A stretch of DNA of 64,000 nucleotides. It comes from Bacteroidota bacterium (lineage in GTDB: Bacteria; Bacteroidota; Bacteroidia; B-17B0; Aurantibacillaceae). The notes under the pieces were generated by a model. That model did no database searches. It was not told where the DNA came from and was given only the letters and a program-made list of their open reading frames with translations. The DNA is taken from NCBI GenBank assembly GCA_016708845.1, contig JADJFB010000008.1, positions 68,897 through 132,896 of the forward strand, given 5' to 3'. Below, one piece after another: positions 46,776-55,272 of the stretch (within the stretch, counting starts at the first letter, position 1; each line of letters begins with the position of its first letter). The position numbers and the translations under genes are program-made.

Positions 46776-47548
46776 TTATTTACCTGTTAATTCTACCCAA
46801 CCTTTTTAATACCAGTTCCGTTTTCTAATTCAATAATATAAAAATAAGTTCCACTAGTTAACACGGCACCGCTTTGTGTTTTACCATCCCAGACATTAGA
46901 CGAGTTATTATAATTTTCGGTAGCCCATAATTTATTTCCCCATCTATTAAAAATAGTAACCGTATTATTTGGAAAATTTTCAATATTTTCAATTAACCAA
47001 TTATCATTTAATCCATCACCATCAGGTGTAAAACCATTATAAACAGTTATTTGACAAGGATCGGTGCTAGGCAAAACGGTGTAGTTAAATAAAACGGAAT
47101 CAATAACAACACTACTCGAATTAATTGCTAAAACAGTAATGCTATAATTACCAGGCGCTAAACTATCAATAGTTAAACAATTTTGATTTGGACAAAGCGT
47201 TGAAGGAGACCAAATATATTTTAATTGAATTGCGGAACTAGGTGCTGTATTTAAAACTAAAGAGATGAAACCATCATTTTTATTTAAGCAACTTTCGTTT
47301 TGATGCAATGTTGTTATACTTAAATCTAAATTACCCACAATGTCTGGCTGCAAAAAACCCTGAGTAATCACATTATTAGAATTACTAATAGTTGTAATAA
47401 TTGGCTCACCAATATTATAATACACCTCAACTCCCGAAGAGCCAACAGCTCCACCTCCTCCAGCAGAATTTATAACCTGCGGAGCGATTTGAGCAAACTG
47501 TTTGACAACAATTCCAAAAATAAATATGATAATGATTAAATATTTCAT
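46776..47548 (-). CDS. Small type B T9SS cargo protein, frameshifted at C-terminus
   Basis: About 257 residues after repair. Signal peptide MKYLIIIIFIFGIVVKQFAQ (the ATG at 47548 is chosen because it follows the previous stop by one base). It has an N-terminal segment SAGGGGAVGSSGVEVYYNIGEP ... TQGFLQPDIVG split in two parts, a SprB-repeat-like middle (KNDGFISLVLN, LAPGNYSITVLA), and a type B sorting domain (YNGFTPDGDGLNDNWLI, TVTIFNRWGNKLW). The visible frame ends at GIKKVG; one more A in the A5 run (coding strand, 46803-46807) restores GIKKGWVELTGK and a stop at 46776-46778. It sits between the fibre gene and the M43 protease. Confidence 0.82.
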
Positions 47549-47549
47549 G

Positions 47550-50500
47550 TTATTCAATTACCATATAATTAAAGCCAAAAGTAAAAGAAGGTCCAGATAA
47601 ATTGGCGGCTGTATTATTTTTAAATGTAACGTTAAAAAAACCTGTATTTATGGTTGAAATATAGTAAGACATTTGACCAGGATCCGTATTTGGTGTAACA
47701 ACAACCGTAGGATTTACACTATAAGATTTATTAAAAGATACTCTGAAGGTGACTTGCCCTCCCGGATTTATCATTCCTGTAGTTGTACAAACTGCCGATA
47801 AAGAACCTTTAACGTCATTACAAGTTCCTAATGTAAGTGTTACACCTGTAGCGCTTAAACCACCGGTTGCTGTAACTGTAGTCACTACTGCAGCTGTTGC
47901 TTGCGTAGCTTTAACATGTCCGTTTTCAACCCATAAAGATAAAGCAGATGCAGGATCAACGGCATTATTTGAAGCATGTATAGCGGCGGCAGTACCTGTA
48001 TTATGTGCGCGTAAAACATCTGCTCCGTTTGTATTTGAATTATTTGCAAAATTAGCAACATTACCTCCAGTGGTACCTGAATTTTTATACGCAACTAAAG
48101 CCGCTCCTGTTCCAGTGTTTGTAATATCAACTGCACCAGTTCCATTACTATTTGAGGAAGCGATCAATGCTCTTCCACCACCCGAAGAAATTGCTCTAAC
48201 AACATCTCCACTCGAATTTGCAAAATCAGCAGTTACAGCTGTTGAACTATTGTTTGCCGCATAAATAGCATTACCAGTTCCATTTGTACTAACATATAAT
48301 GCTGCAGCTGTATTTGTAGCGTTACTTATCGTAAAAATACCAGCCGAACCTGAACCTAAGTTTGTTGCACCAATAGCTGCACCAATGCCATTTGTAGATG
48401 CTTCAATTGCTTTTGCACTGCTACCAGTATTATTAACTTCGATATAAGCCGCGTTACCAACACCAAAATGTCTTAATTGCAATCCATTACTTCCATTTGA
48501 AACGTTATTAATATCTAATGCTAATCCATCTAAACTAGCAGCATTATTTTTTATATCTAATGATGCATTTGGAGTATTAGTTCCAATTCCTACTTTATCC
48601 GTTAAATTAGCTTGAGTAACAATACCAGAACCCTGAATCCATGGAGATAGACCAGCGCCTGAAATTAAATCTACAAAAGCACCTCCATTTTCTGATACTT
48701 TAAATTTATTACTTGGTCTATCGTAATAAATACGTCCTTCATTTACAAAAGATGTATTCGGTGGAGTATTATAAGCCGCCATAGTTAAAGAAGAATCCAC
48801 TCTTAATCTACCTTTTACATCTAATGCTGCTTTATTAAAAATGTTATTTGGATTAACTGTCACGATTCCATCATTACCTAATTTTAAAAGTTCTTGATTA
48901 CTATTTGTAGTATTAGGTACAACTGCAAAAAACAAATCAGTTCCCTTACTTGTATTGGTTACGTTTTCGGATGCTCTAGCATAAATTTTAGCTCCATCTC
49001 CATACCCTGTACCGTCATAAGCTGAAAAATTTATTTTACCAATTTCTTGTGCTGCAATAACAGCTCCTCTTGTATAAGTAGGCGAAACGCCTAAAGGATT
49101 ATTTCTAGTCAAATTTATTTGTCCAGAAAAACCAAAACCTTCTGCCGCAATTCCAGGTGAAGTTGCATTATCATCCATGACATGAAAAGTAGTTAATGCT
49201 GAATGCATATTGTTGATAGATGTTTTTCCATCACCATAAATCAAAAATCTTGATTTATAATTTGTGCCATCAAAAAAGCTAACACTGTATGCCGAAAAAT
49301 TATTCGCTGCATTATTACTTGCACCAACTTCAAAATATTTATTTGCTACTCCTGTATTTGAGAACTTAATTCTACTTAATGCTCCTGATGTTTCTCTTAA
49401 ATGCATCGTTGGATTAGCGGTAGTTGCAGAATGAAGAATTTCTGTATTTCCTTCAAACTTAGCGGCTAAAGCTGTGGCGTTATATGATTTAGCAAATAAT
49501 GCTACACCGGAACCATTCGTTTGAGCATTTACAGCATTAGCAGTTGTTGTATTACTCGATAAAATGAATTTTCCTCCATCTCCATTTGTAGATTCACCAT
49601 AAATACCTGCACCTGTAGTAGATTTCCCCCATACACCAGCACCCGAACCACTTTGACCGTAAACACCAATACCGTTATTAGGATTTTCACCGAAAACACC
49701 TGTTGATGAAACTGTAGCTCCCGAATTATAACCATGTATGGTTGCTGGCACCGAACCTGTGCCATAAACATCTAGCTTATATGTTGGATTATTTGTACCT
49801 ATGCCAACAAGACTAATTGAGTTTGTTGTTACAACCGAAGTTGCTGTTGGTGCAGTCCATAGACCTGGCAATGTAGCTAAGTTTACAGAGTTAGTTGCAG
49901 GACCTGAAGTTAATGTTGTTCCTGTTAATGATAATGTTGGCGTTACTGCAATAGTTTGTGTTCCTGTAGTAAATACACCAGTATTATTATTGTAAATGGA
50001 CATTGGAACGTTAACTGTATAATTTGGAGAAACATTGTTTACAGTTGCAACACCTGTTCCTGTAATCGTTGGTGAAGCAATTGAAGATGGTGCCCATGAA
50101 CCAGCATTGAATTGCAATACTTGATTTGCTGTTGGGGCAACCGTTGAAATGTTCACACCTCTTAGTTTTGATACAGTTGATGTATTAATTGAACCAATTA
50201 CATCTCCCGCAACGTTGGGTGTATATTGAGCTGCAGTTGTTAACCTTCCAAAATTATCTACTGAAAATGTAGGAACAGCATTGGTAGCATTAGCCCCATA
50301 ATTGTTTGCCGCAACACCTGTTGAAACTAAGTTTATACTATTACTTGTAATAGATATATTATTTGGTGTGCCAGAATAACTTGAACTAGCAGGAACAGTA
50401 GCAGTAGAAACAACCGTACCATTGGTTAATGTTAATGTATTTGAATTTGAACTTATAGAATATGCTGGCGCATTTACCGTGTAAGTATTTCCAGATTGAT

Positions 50501-51977
50501 TTAAAGAAATATTATTTCCTTGCACTAAAGTAGTTGAAGGACTTGCTGTTGAATTTATGGTTAGGTTTGGATAAGAACCAGTTATGGTTGTTGGACCATT
50601 TGGAGTAAACGTTGGCGAAGCAACACTAACTGTAAATGCACTTCCCGAAGTTGGAGAAACACTCGCGATACCCGTAGCGGCCATATTGATAGTACTTGAT
50701 CCTGTTCCTGTTAAAGCTGCAGTAGTAGAATATGAACCTTGAGTTAAAGTTAAAACATTACCGGTAGTGTTATAAGTTAAAGTTGGTTGTGGCACATCAA
50801 CATTAAATGTATTCCCAGTAGTTGGAGTTACAACCGCTATCCCAGTACTTGTAATTGTTGGCGTTTGTGCTGCGGGTAAATTTTGAAAGGTACCATTACC
50901 TAATGCATCACTTGTTAAAACTTGACCTAATGTACCACCACTTACCGTTAATGTATTTGTAAATACATGAGGAGTAGAAACACTTGCATCAAACTTACCA
51001 GCGCCAACTACATGAAAATTTGCTTGAGGAGAAGTTGTTCCAATACCAAAATTAGTTCCATCAAAATATAAGTTATTTCTTGGTAAAGTATCCCAAACTG
51101 TTCCTGTATTGTATAAAAACTGTCCACTTAAAGCGTTTGGCAAAGTTGAACCACTAGGAACATTTACTGTAAAGTTTGGATAAGCTCCAGTTACTGTTGC
51201 ACTATTCACACCAGTAATACTAACAATTTGATCTGGGGCAACGGTTGGAGTATTAATGGTTAAATTTGGATAAGTACCAGTTACGCTAGTTGCACCAGTT
51301 CCCAAAATATTTGCTGTTCCCGTAATAACTCCTGTTCCATTAATATCAATACCATTTCCTGCCGTATATGTTTGAACGATAGGCGTACTAATTATAAAAT
51401 TTGGATATGTTCCTGTTACAGATGCAGAACCAGCAGGTGTAATCGTTATAGTTTGATCAGGTGCTGTGTTTATTATAGTACTTCCTGCAACATTAATTCC
51501 TGTACCTCCAGTATAAGTTGTTCCTGCAGGAATTGTTGTTGTATTACCTCCAACAGATAAAATATTATTGGTAAAAGAAACCGCTGGTGCTGGAGCTGAA
51601 CCAGCATTTAAAGCATAAGGTACACTCATTAATTGTTGAGAACCTAAAGAACTAAATGTTCCTGTATTTGGATCAATAGATACTTCAATAAAATATGAAT
51701 TTGTGGCCCAGTTTATTACTGATAAATTACTTATTGAACCTATGTAAGTAGTAAACAATCCAAATCCATTAGTTGAAACTCCAGTATGCGTTTCTGTAAA
51801 TACAATTGCACCAGAGGCAGAGCCTTGATGAATATCAAACTTTATTCCAATAGGCTGATTTGCCAATACTGTTCCTGATGCATTACGTGCCACCCCTTGG
51901 TAACTAATTTTTTGTGGCGCTTGTGAATAAGCTAAACTTGTGATGCCAATTAATAAAGTAAATAAAAGTTTTTTCAT
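47550..51977 (-). CDS. Giant fibre protein (1475 aa)
   Basis: Exported protein with signal MKKLLFTLLIGITSLAYSQ. The mature N-terminus APQKISYQGVARNASGTVL ... QQLMSVPYALNAGSA is shared with the 1037-residue fibre protein at 31304-34417. Then come long Thr/Asn/Gly-rich beta repeats (SVTGTYPNFTINxP units, about 170-700) and a GVxGxSxxGxGVxGxS beta-roll segment (GVFGENPNNGIGVYGQSGSG, then GVWGKSTTGAGIYGES). A tail-spike-like DGTNYKSRFLIYGDGKTSIN region and Gly/Asn-rich loops follow, with a beta-sandwich C-terminus (PGGQVTFRVSFNKSYSVNP ... FGFNYMVIE). No T9SS sorting domain is visible; the small gene that follows has one. It heads the seven-gene block and is preceded by the conserved leader. Confidence 0.82.
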   Translation of the reverse strand: MKKLLFTLLIGITSLAYSQAPQKISYQGVARNASGTVLANQPIGIKFDIHQGSASGAIVFTETHTGVSTNGFGLFTTYIGSISNLSVINWATNSYFIEVSIDPNTGTFSSLGSQQLMSVPYALNAGSAPAPAVSFTNNILSVGGNTTTIPAGTTYTGGTGINVAGSTIINTAPDQTITITPAGSASVTGTYPNFIISTPIVQTYTAGNGIDINGTGVITGTANILGTGATSVTGTYPNLTINTPTVAPDQIVSITGVNSATVTGAYPNFTVNVPSGSTLPNALSGQFLYNTGTVWDTLPRNNLYFDGTNFGIGTTSPQANFHVVGAGKFDASVSTPHVFTNTLTVSGGTLGQVLTSDALGNGTFQNLPAAQTPTITSTGIAVVTPTTGNTFNVDVPQPTLTYNTTGNVLTLTQGSYSTTAALTGTGSSTINMAATGIASVSPTSGSAFTVSVASPTFTPNGPTTITGSYPNLTINSTASPSTTLVQGNNISLNQSGNTYTVNAPAYSISSNSNTLTLTNGTVVSTATVPASSSYSGTPNNISITSNSINLVSTGVAANNYGANATNAVPTFSVDNFGRLTTAAQYTPNVAGDVIGSINTSTVSKLRGVNISTVAPTANQVLQFNAGSWAPSSIASPTITGTGVATVNNVSPNYTVNVPMSIYNNNTGVFTTGTQTIAVTPTLSLTGTTLTSGPATNSVNLATLPGLWTAPTATSVVTTNSISLVGIGTNNPTYKLDVYGTGSVPATIHGYNSGATVSSTGVFGENPNNGIGVYGQSGSGAGVWGKSTTGAGIYGESTNGDGGKFILSSNTTTANAVNAQTNGSGVALFAKSYNATALAAKFEGNTEILHSATTANPTMHLRETSGALSRIKFSNTGVANKYFEVGASNNAANNFSAYSVSFFDGTNYKSRFLIYGDGKTSINNMHSALTTFHVMDDNATSPGIAAEGFGFSGQINLTRNNPLGVSPTYTRGAVIAAQEIGKINFSAYDGTGYGDGAKIYARASENVTNTSKGTDLFFAVVPNTTNSNQELLKLGNDGIVTVNPNNIFNKAALDVKGRLRVDSSLTMAAYNTPPNTSFVNEGRIYYDRPSNKFKVSENGGAFVDLISGAGLSPWIQGSGIVTQANLTDKVGIGTNTPNASLDIKNNAASLDGLALDINNVSNGSNGLQLRHFGVGNAAYIEVNNTGSSAKAIEASTNGIGAAIGATNLGSGSAGIFTISNATNTAAALYVSTNGTGNAIYAANNSSTAVTADFANSSGDVVRAISSGGGRALIASSNSNGTGAVDITNTGTGAALVAYKNSGTTGGNVANFANNSNTNGADVLRAHNTGTAAAIHASNNAVDPASALSLWVENGHVKATQATAAVVTTVTATGGLSATGVTLTLGTCNDVKGSLSAVCTTTGMINPGGQVTFRVSFNKSYSVNPTVVVTPNTDPGQMSYYISTINTGFFNVTFKNNTAANLSGPSFTFGFNYMVIE

Positions 51978-52208
51978 ATGTAGTTATTTATTGTTTTTTA
52001 ATTCGTAAGACGAATTGAGATTCCGTTTTAGATGATCTAAAATATATTTGTTTAGTTTTCTGGTAAAATGATAACCATGTTTTTCAACTGTTAAAATTAT
52101 ACAAAAAAATCAGAAAATTGAATGCAATTAACAGACCAATCGAATATTTTATTTGTTAAAAAACTCGGATTTGTCGATAAATTCAATAATTTGTTCAGAA
52201 AAACTGAT
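51978..52208 (-). promoter_or_regulatory. Upstream region of the T9SS-associated block
   Basis: A 231-bp AT-rich gap between the fibre gene and the K+ channel gene. The 21 bases at 51978-51998 (minus-strand reading AAAAACAATAAATAACTACA, then T) match the leader of the SBBP protein at one difference. An ATTCGTAAGACGAAT imperfect palindrome lies at 52001-52015. No clear -33/-7 pair was found. Confidence 0.4.
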
Positions 52209-53222
52209 TTAACTCAGGATTTGCTTAAGAGCAGCTATTTGCTCTGGTGTCCCTAATACAAATAATTTAGAATCTGGAATCACTAAAGTATCGGCACTTG
52301 GGTTAATAATATACTCCCCTTTTGCAGTTTTGTATCCAATAATATTAGCACCCGAACGATTTCTTATTTCTAAATCTTTCAGTGTTTTGTTTTTTAATTC
52401 ATCAGGAATTCTTTCAAAGGAAATTTCCTCTAAACTAATATTATCACCTCCCTCAGCAGTAATATGGTCAATAAATTCCATCACATCTGGCTTCATTACC
52501 AAAGAGGCCATGTGTGCACCTCCTACCTTATCAGGCATAATTACATTATTAGCGCCAGCAATTTTTAATTTCGTATCCGAATTATCTTCGCTAGCACGTG
52601 AAATAATAGTTAAGTTTTTATTTAAGTTACGGGCAGAAAGTACAATAAACAAATTATCTGCATCAACTGGCAAAGTAGTAATAATGGCTTTTGCTCTTAA
52701 AATCCCTGCTTTAATTAATACTTCATCTTGTGTGCTATCACCCGTTATAACCAACTCGCTAAATTTATGATTAAGAGTAGACGTAAGTGTTGTGCTATTT
52801 TCAATAACTACAAAACGTTTATGATGTTTTTTTAAAACTTGAGCCGCTTGGCGTCCATTACGACCATAGCCACAAATAATAACGTGATCAGATATTTTAT
52901 CAATGGTTGCGTTCAATTTTCTATTTTTAAAAAACTCGTTAAATTCTCCATCAATTACAAATTTAGTAATGGATGAAACTGCGTAAGCAAATGTACCAAA
53001 ACTTGTGATAATAAGAAATGCCGTAAATAATTTACCAGCATGACTTAAAGGAGCTACTTCTCCATAACCAACTGTAGCAACTGTAATTACGGTCATGTAA
53101 AAGGCGTCAAACCAATTGTAATCATCAATTATAACGTAACCAATAGTTCCTATTACCCATACAGACAATAGAATTAATAAAGGTGCGTAAAATCGATAAT
53201 AGGATTTGAAAACGTTGAACAT
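52209..53222 (-). CDS. Two-TM potassium channel with RCK (TrkA) domains
   Basis: A 337-residue protein. TM1 (residues ~12-30), pore loop with selectivity filter TVATVGYGEVAP (about 46-57) and TM2 (about 63-85) form a KcsA/MthK-like pore. The cytoplasmic TrkA-N Rossmann domain shows IICGYGRNGRQAAQVL (about 115-130). The TrkA-C domain covers roughly 255-337 (LEIRNRSGANIIGYK, LFVLGTPEQIAAL). It should be a ligand-gated K+ channel in the inner membrane. It is transcribed in the same direction as the block at 34.5-52 kb but separated by a 231-bp gap. Confidence 0.9.
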   Translation of the reverse strand: MFNVFKSYYRFYAPLLILLSVWVIGTIGYVIIDDYNWFDAFYMTVITVATVGYGEVAPLSHAGKLFTAFLIITSFGTFAYAVSSITKFVIDGEFNEFFKNRKLNATIDKISDHVIICGYGRNGRQAAQVLKKHHKRFVVIENSTTLTSTLNHKFSELVITGDSTQDEVLIKAGILRAKAIITTLPVDADNLFIVLSARNLNKNLTIISRASEDNSDTKLKIAGANNVIMPDKVGGAHMASLVMKPDVMEFIDHITAEGGDNISLEEISFERIPDELKNKTLKDLEIRNRSGANIIGYKTAKGEYIINPSADTLVIPDSKLFVLGTPEQIAALKQILS

Positions 53223-53258
53223 AACATTGCCAAATTAATAAAAATAATTGAAATTATA

Positions 53259-53492
53259 TTACAAATCCCAAACGCTACGGCGACGGCGATAGGTATTTGG
53301 CTTAAAACTTTCTTTATGTTCTAAAATAAAAGCCATAATGAAGTAAATAATAATGGGAGAACCAAAAGTAAAAAATGACAAATAGATAAAATACATACGA
53401 ATGTGAGTCGTTCTAATACCTAATTTTTTGCCCCACCATTCGCATACACCAAAGGCGTGTTGTTCAAACCAATATCTTATTTTATCTATCAT
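53259..53492 (-). CDS. PspC domain protein
   Basis: A 77-residue protein with the PspC pattern: FGVCEWWGKKLGIRTTHIRMYF, then a single hydrophobic segment FIYLSFFTFGSPIIIYFIMA (residues ~36-57). PspC proteins sense or respond to membrane stress, although many Bacteroidota copies are stand-alone, as here. The C-terminus is short and very basic (NTYRRRRSVW). The start at 53492 gives the standard family start MIDKIRYWFEQHAFGVC. Confidence 0.82.
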   Translation of the reverse strand: MIDKIRYWFEQHAFGVCEWWGKKLGIRTTHIRMYFIYLSFFTFGSPIIIYFIMAFILEHKESFKPNTYRRRRSVWDL

Positions 53493-53532
53493 GTGCTACA
53501 AAGGTACAAAATTCAGAAAGCGAATTTTCGCA

Positions 53533-54810
53533 TTATCGAGAGTTTTTCAACAAAAATTCTGCCACATAACATTGAAGACATAATTTTTTTGTGCAAAGTG
53601 TATCAAACAGTTGGATTTGCGCCTGACTTTCTAGGGCATTTTCTGTTTTGACTCCCAATTTCAAAAACTCTTTTGTTTTCGTATTTATTTCCGGTGGTAA
53701 TTGCGATAATAAATCTAAAGCATATTCTACATAATCAGATTGTAAATTATGTTTTGACATAAAAAACAAGTAAGGAACAATAGTATTAATTACTATCGAA
53801 TGAAAAGCAGTTTCGCCTAATGATTTAGAACTTTCTTCAGATAAAACATCAAATTTAAAATGTGTTTTCCAATAGTCATTAGGTTCAATATCAAAAAACA
53901 ATTTAATGGTTTTTAAATCTGGTTTTTCTTCGATCAAATGATACAATGATTTTTGTTTAGCAATACTATTTGCTAATTGTGAAATTCGAATCGTAGGAAA
54001 ATTAATGGGACGTGTTTTAGAAAACTTCCAACTTTCTTTTTTAATTGGTAATAGCTGATGCTTATGTCTTAAAAACTCAAATTCGTTTTGTAATTGCTTG
54101 GCATATTTATCTTCAAATAACTCGTCTAAAAAACCAGCAACACCAAACAACAAAGCTTCTACTTGAATTGGATTATCTGCGTATTTTTTTAGTATGGAAT
54201 AAGGCAACGTTTTTCCCAATAGTTCAAAAGCATCATTGTTTATTTTAAAACCAAAGTTTCTACAAAGCAAAACATATAATGCATCTTCATGATTGTGTTT
54301 ACCATATTCAAATAAATGTTCTATGTAAGCAGTTTTTTGCTCTATACGTTCAATTGCTAATCTATCTAACCATGATTTCCAAACTATATCAGAAACTTTG
54401 GTAATTGATTTGCCACAAGCAATGGATTGTTTAGAAAGTTGCAATTGATTGTATTGTTCTAACAAAGAAGGTTTAATGTAATTCTTTAATTCTAACACCG
54501 ACACATTAAACTGTTCATTTTGCGGTACCTCTACATCATGTTCATACACCACATGCAATACAATGTTATCATAAGCTTTATCCTGCTGATGATTATGTTT
54601 TAGCCAGTCGGATGTTTTAATATGAATCTCAACATTACCTGCTAATAAAATATCATTAATCTTAATTTTTGAATTAAAAAAATCAGGACCGGAGTCCTGA
54701 TTATGTTCACCTATTGAAACCACTTCAATCTGCTCTTGCTTAGAACCTATAAATTGAGTTTGCTCTAATAATTTATATTTCCAAATAGTATGCAATAATG
54801 CTTCGTTCAT
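53533..54810 (-). CDS. DUF2851 family protein
   Basis: A 425-residue cytoplasmic protein. The family N-terminus MNEALLHTIWKYKLLEQ is found at 54810, which fixes the start; an earlier in-frame start overlaps the preceding gene. It contains the conserved IGEHNQDSGPDFFNSKIKIN, GNVEIHIKTSDWLKHNHQQD and VLHVVYEHD motifs, an arrangement with D/E/K residues suggestive of a nuclease-like core (inference). C-terminal cysteines (LCTKKLCLQCYV) may bind a metal. Widespread in Bacteroidota, function unknown. Confidence 0.85.
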   Translation of the reverse strand: MNEALLHTIWKYKLLEQTQFIGSKQEQIEVVSIGEHNQDSGPDFFNSKIKINDILLAGNVEIHIKTSDWLKHNHQQDKAYDNIVLHVVYEHDVEVPQNEQFNVSVLELKNYIKPSLLEQYNQLQLSKQSIACGKSITKVSDIVWKSWLDRLAIERIEQKTAYIEHLFEYGKHNHEDALYVLLCRNFGFKINNDAFELLGKTLPYSILKKYADNPIQVEALLFGVAGFLDELFEDKYAKQLQNEFEFLRHKHQLLPIKKESWKFSKTRPINFPTIRISQLANSIAKQKSLYHLIEEKPDLKTIKLFFDIEPNDYWKTHFKFDVLSEESSKSLGETAFHSIVINTIVPYLFFMSKHNLQSDYVEYALDLLSQLPPEINTKTKEFLKLGVKTENALESQAQIQLFDTLCTKKLCLQCYVAEFLLKNSR

Positions 54811-54817
54811 TAACGCA

Positions 54818-55237
54818 TTATTTTGAAGCAGGTTGAGTTGCTTTAATTGCAAAAATGTATTTTGTTAAAGCTTCTTTTTGAGTAGCTGATAATTTTGCTT
54901 TTTCTCCCATATCATCGATAATATGAGGCCATTTAGCTTCTGGAATTCTATAAATACTTTTAGCACCATGACACCCTATGCAAGTGCCAGTGTAAATAGT
55001 ATGTCCTTCTGTTAATACAGCCAAAGTTGCTCCTGGATATTTAGATTGAATTGCTGTAACTTGTTCTTCGCCTGGCGCAAAAACACCATTTTTAGATTTA
55101 ACGGCTTCGCTAACTGGAGCCTCAGGAGTAGCTGGCGCCACAGGAGTTGACGCTGTAGTCTCAGTTTTTTTTGTTGAATGACATGCTGCAACAATAAGAA
55201 CTGCTGCTGCTAAAGAAGAAATTTTGAAAATTTTCAT
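54818..55237 (-). CDS. Cytochrome c lipoprotein
   Basis: A 139-residue lipoprotein starting at 55237 (MKIFKISSLAAAVLIVAACHS; lipobox AAC). After an Ala/Pro/Thr linker it has a single haem-c site GTCIGCHGAKS near residue 85. A candidate Met ligand lies in HIIDDMGEKAKLS, and an amphipathic C-terminal helix (TQKEALTKYIFAIKA) follows. It is periplasmic or outer-membrane anchored and presumably carries electrons. It lies within a run of minus-strand genes, 7 bases before DUF2851. Confidence 0.85.
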   Translation of the reverse strand: MKIFKISSLAAAVLIVAACHSTKKTETTASTPVAPATPEAPVSEAVKSKNGVFAPGEEQVTAIQSKYPGATLAVLTEGHTIYTGTCIGCHGAKSIYRIPEAKWPHIIDDMGEKAKLSATQKEALTKYIFAIKATQPASK

Positions 55238-55272
55238 AATTATAATGATTTGAGTTTTAAAAGTAGTAAATA

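Noticed and set aside
47749..48264. 171-residue open frame on the + strand inside the giant fibre gene
   Set aside because: It is antisense to a long, well-supported repetitive gene, has no start context or family similarity, and its Pro/Val/Ala-rich composition mirrors the Thr/Gly/Asn codons on the other strand.
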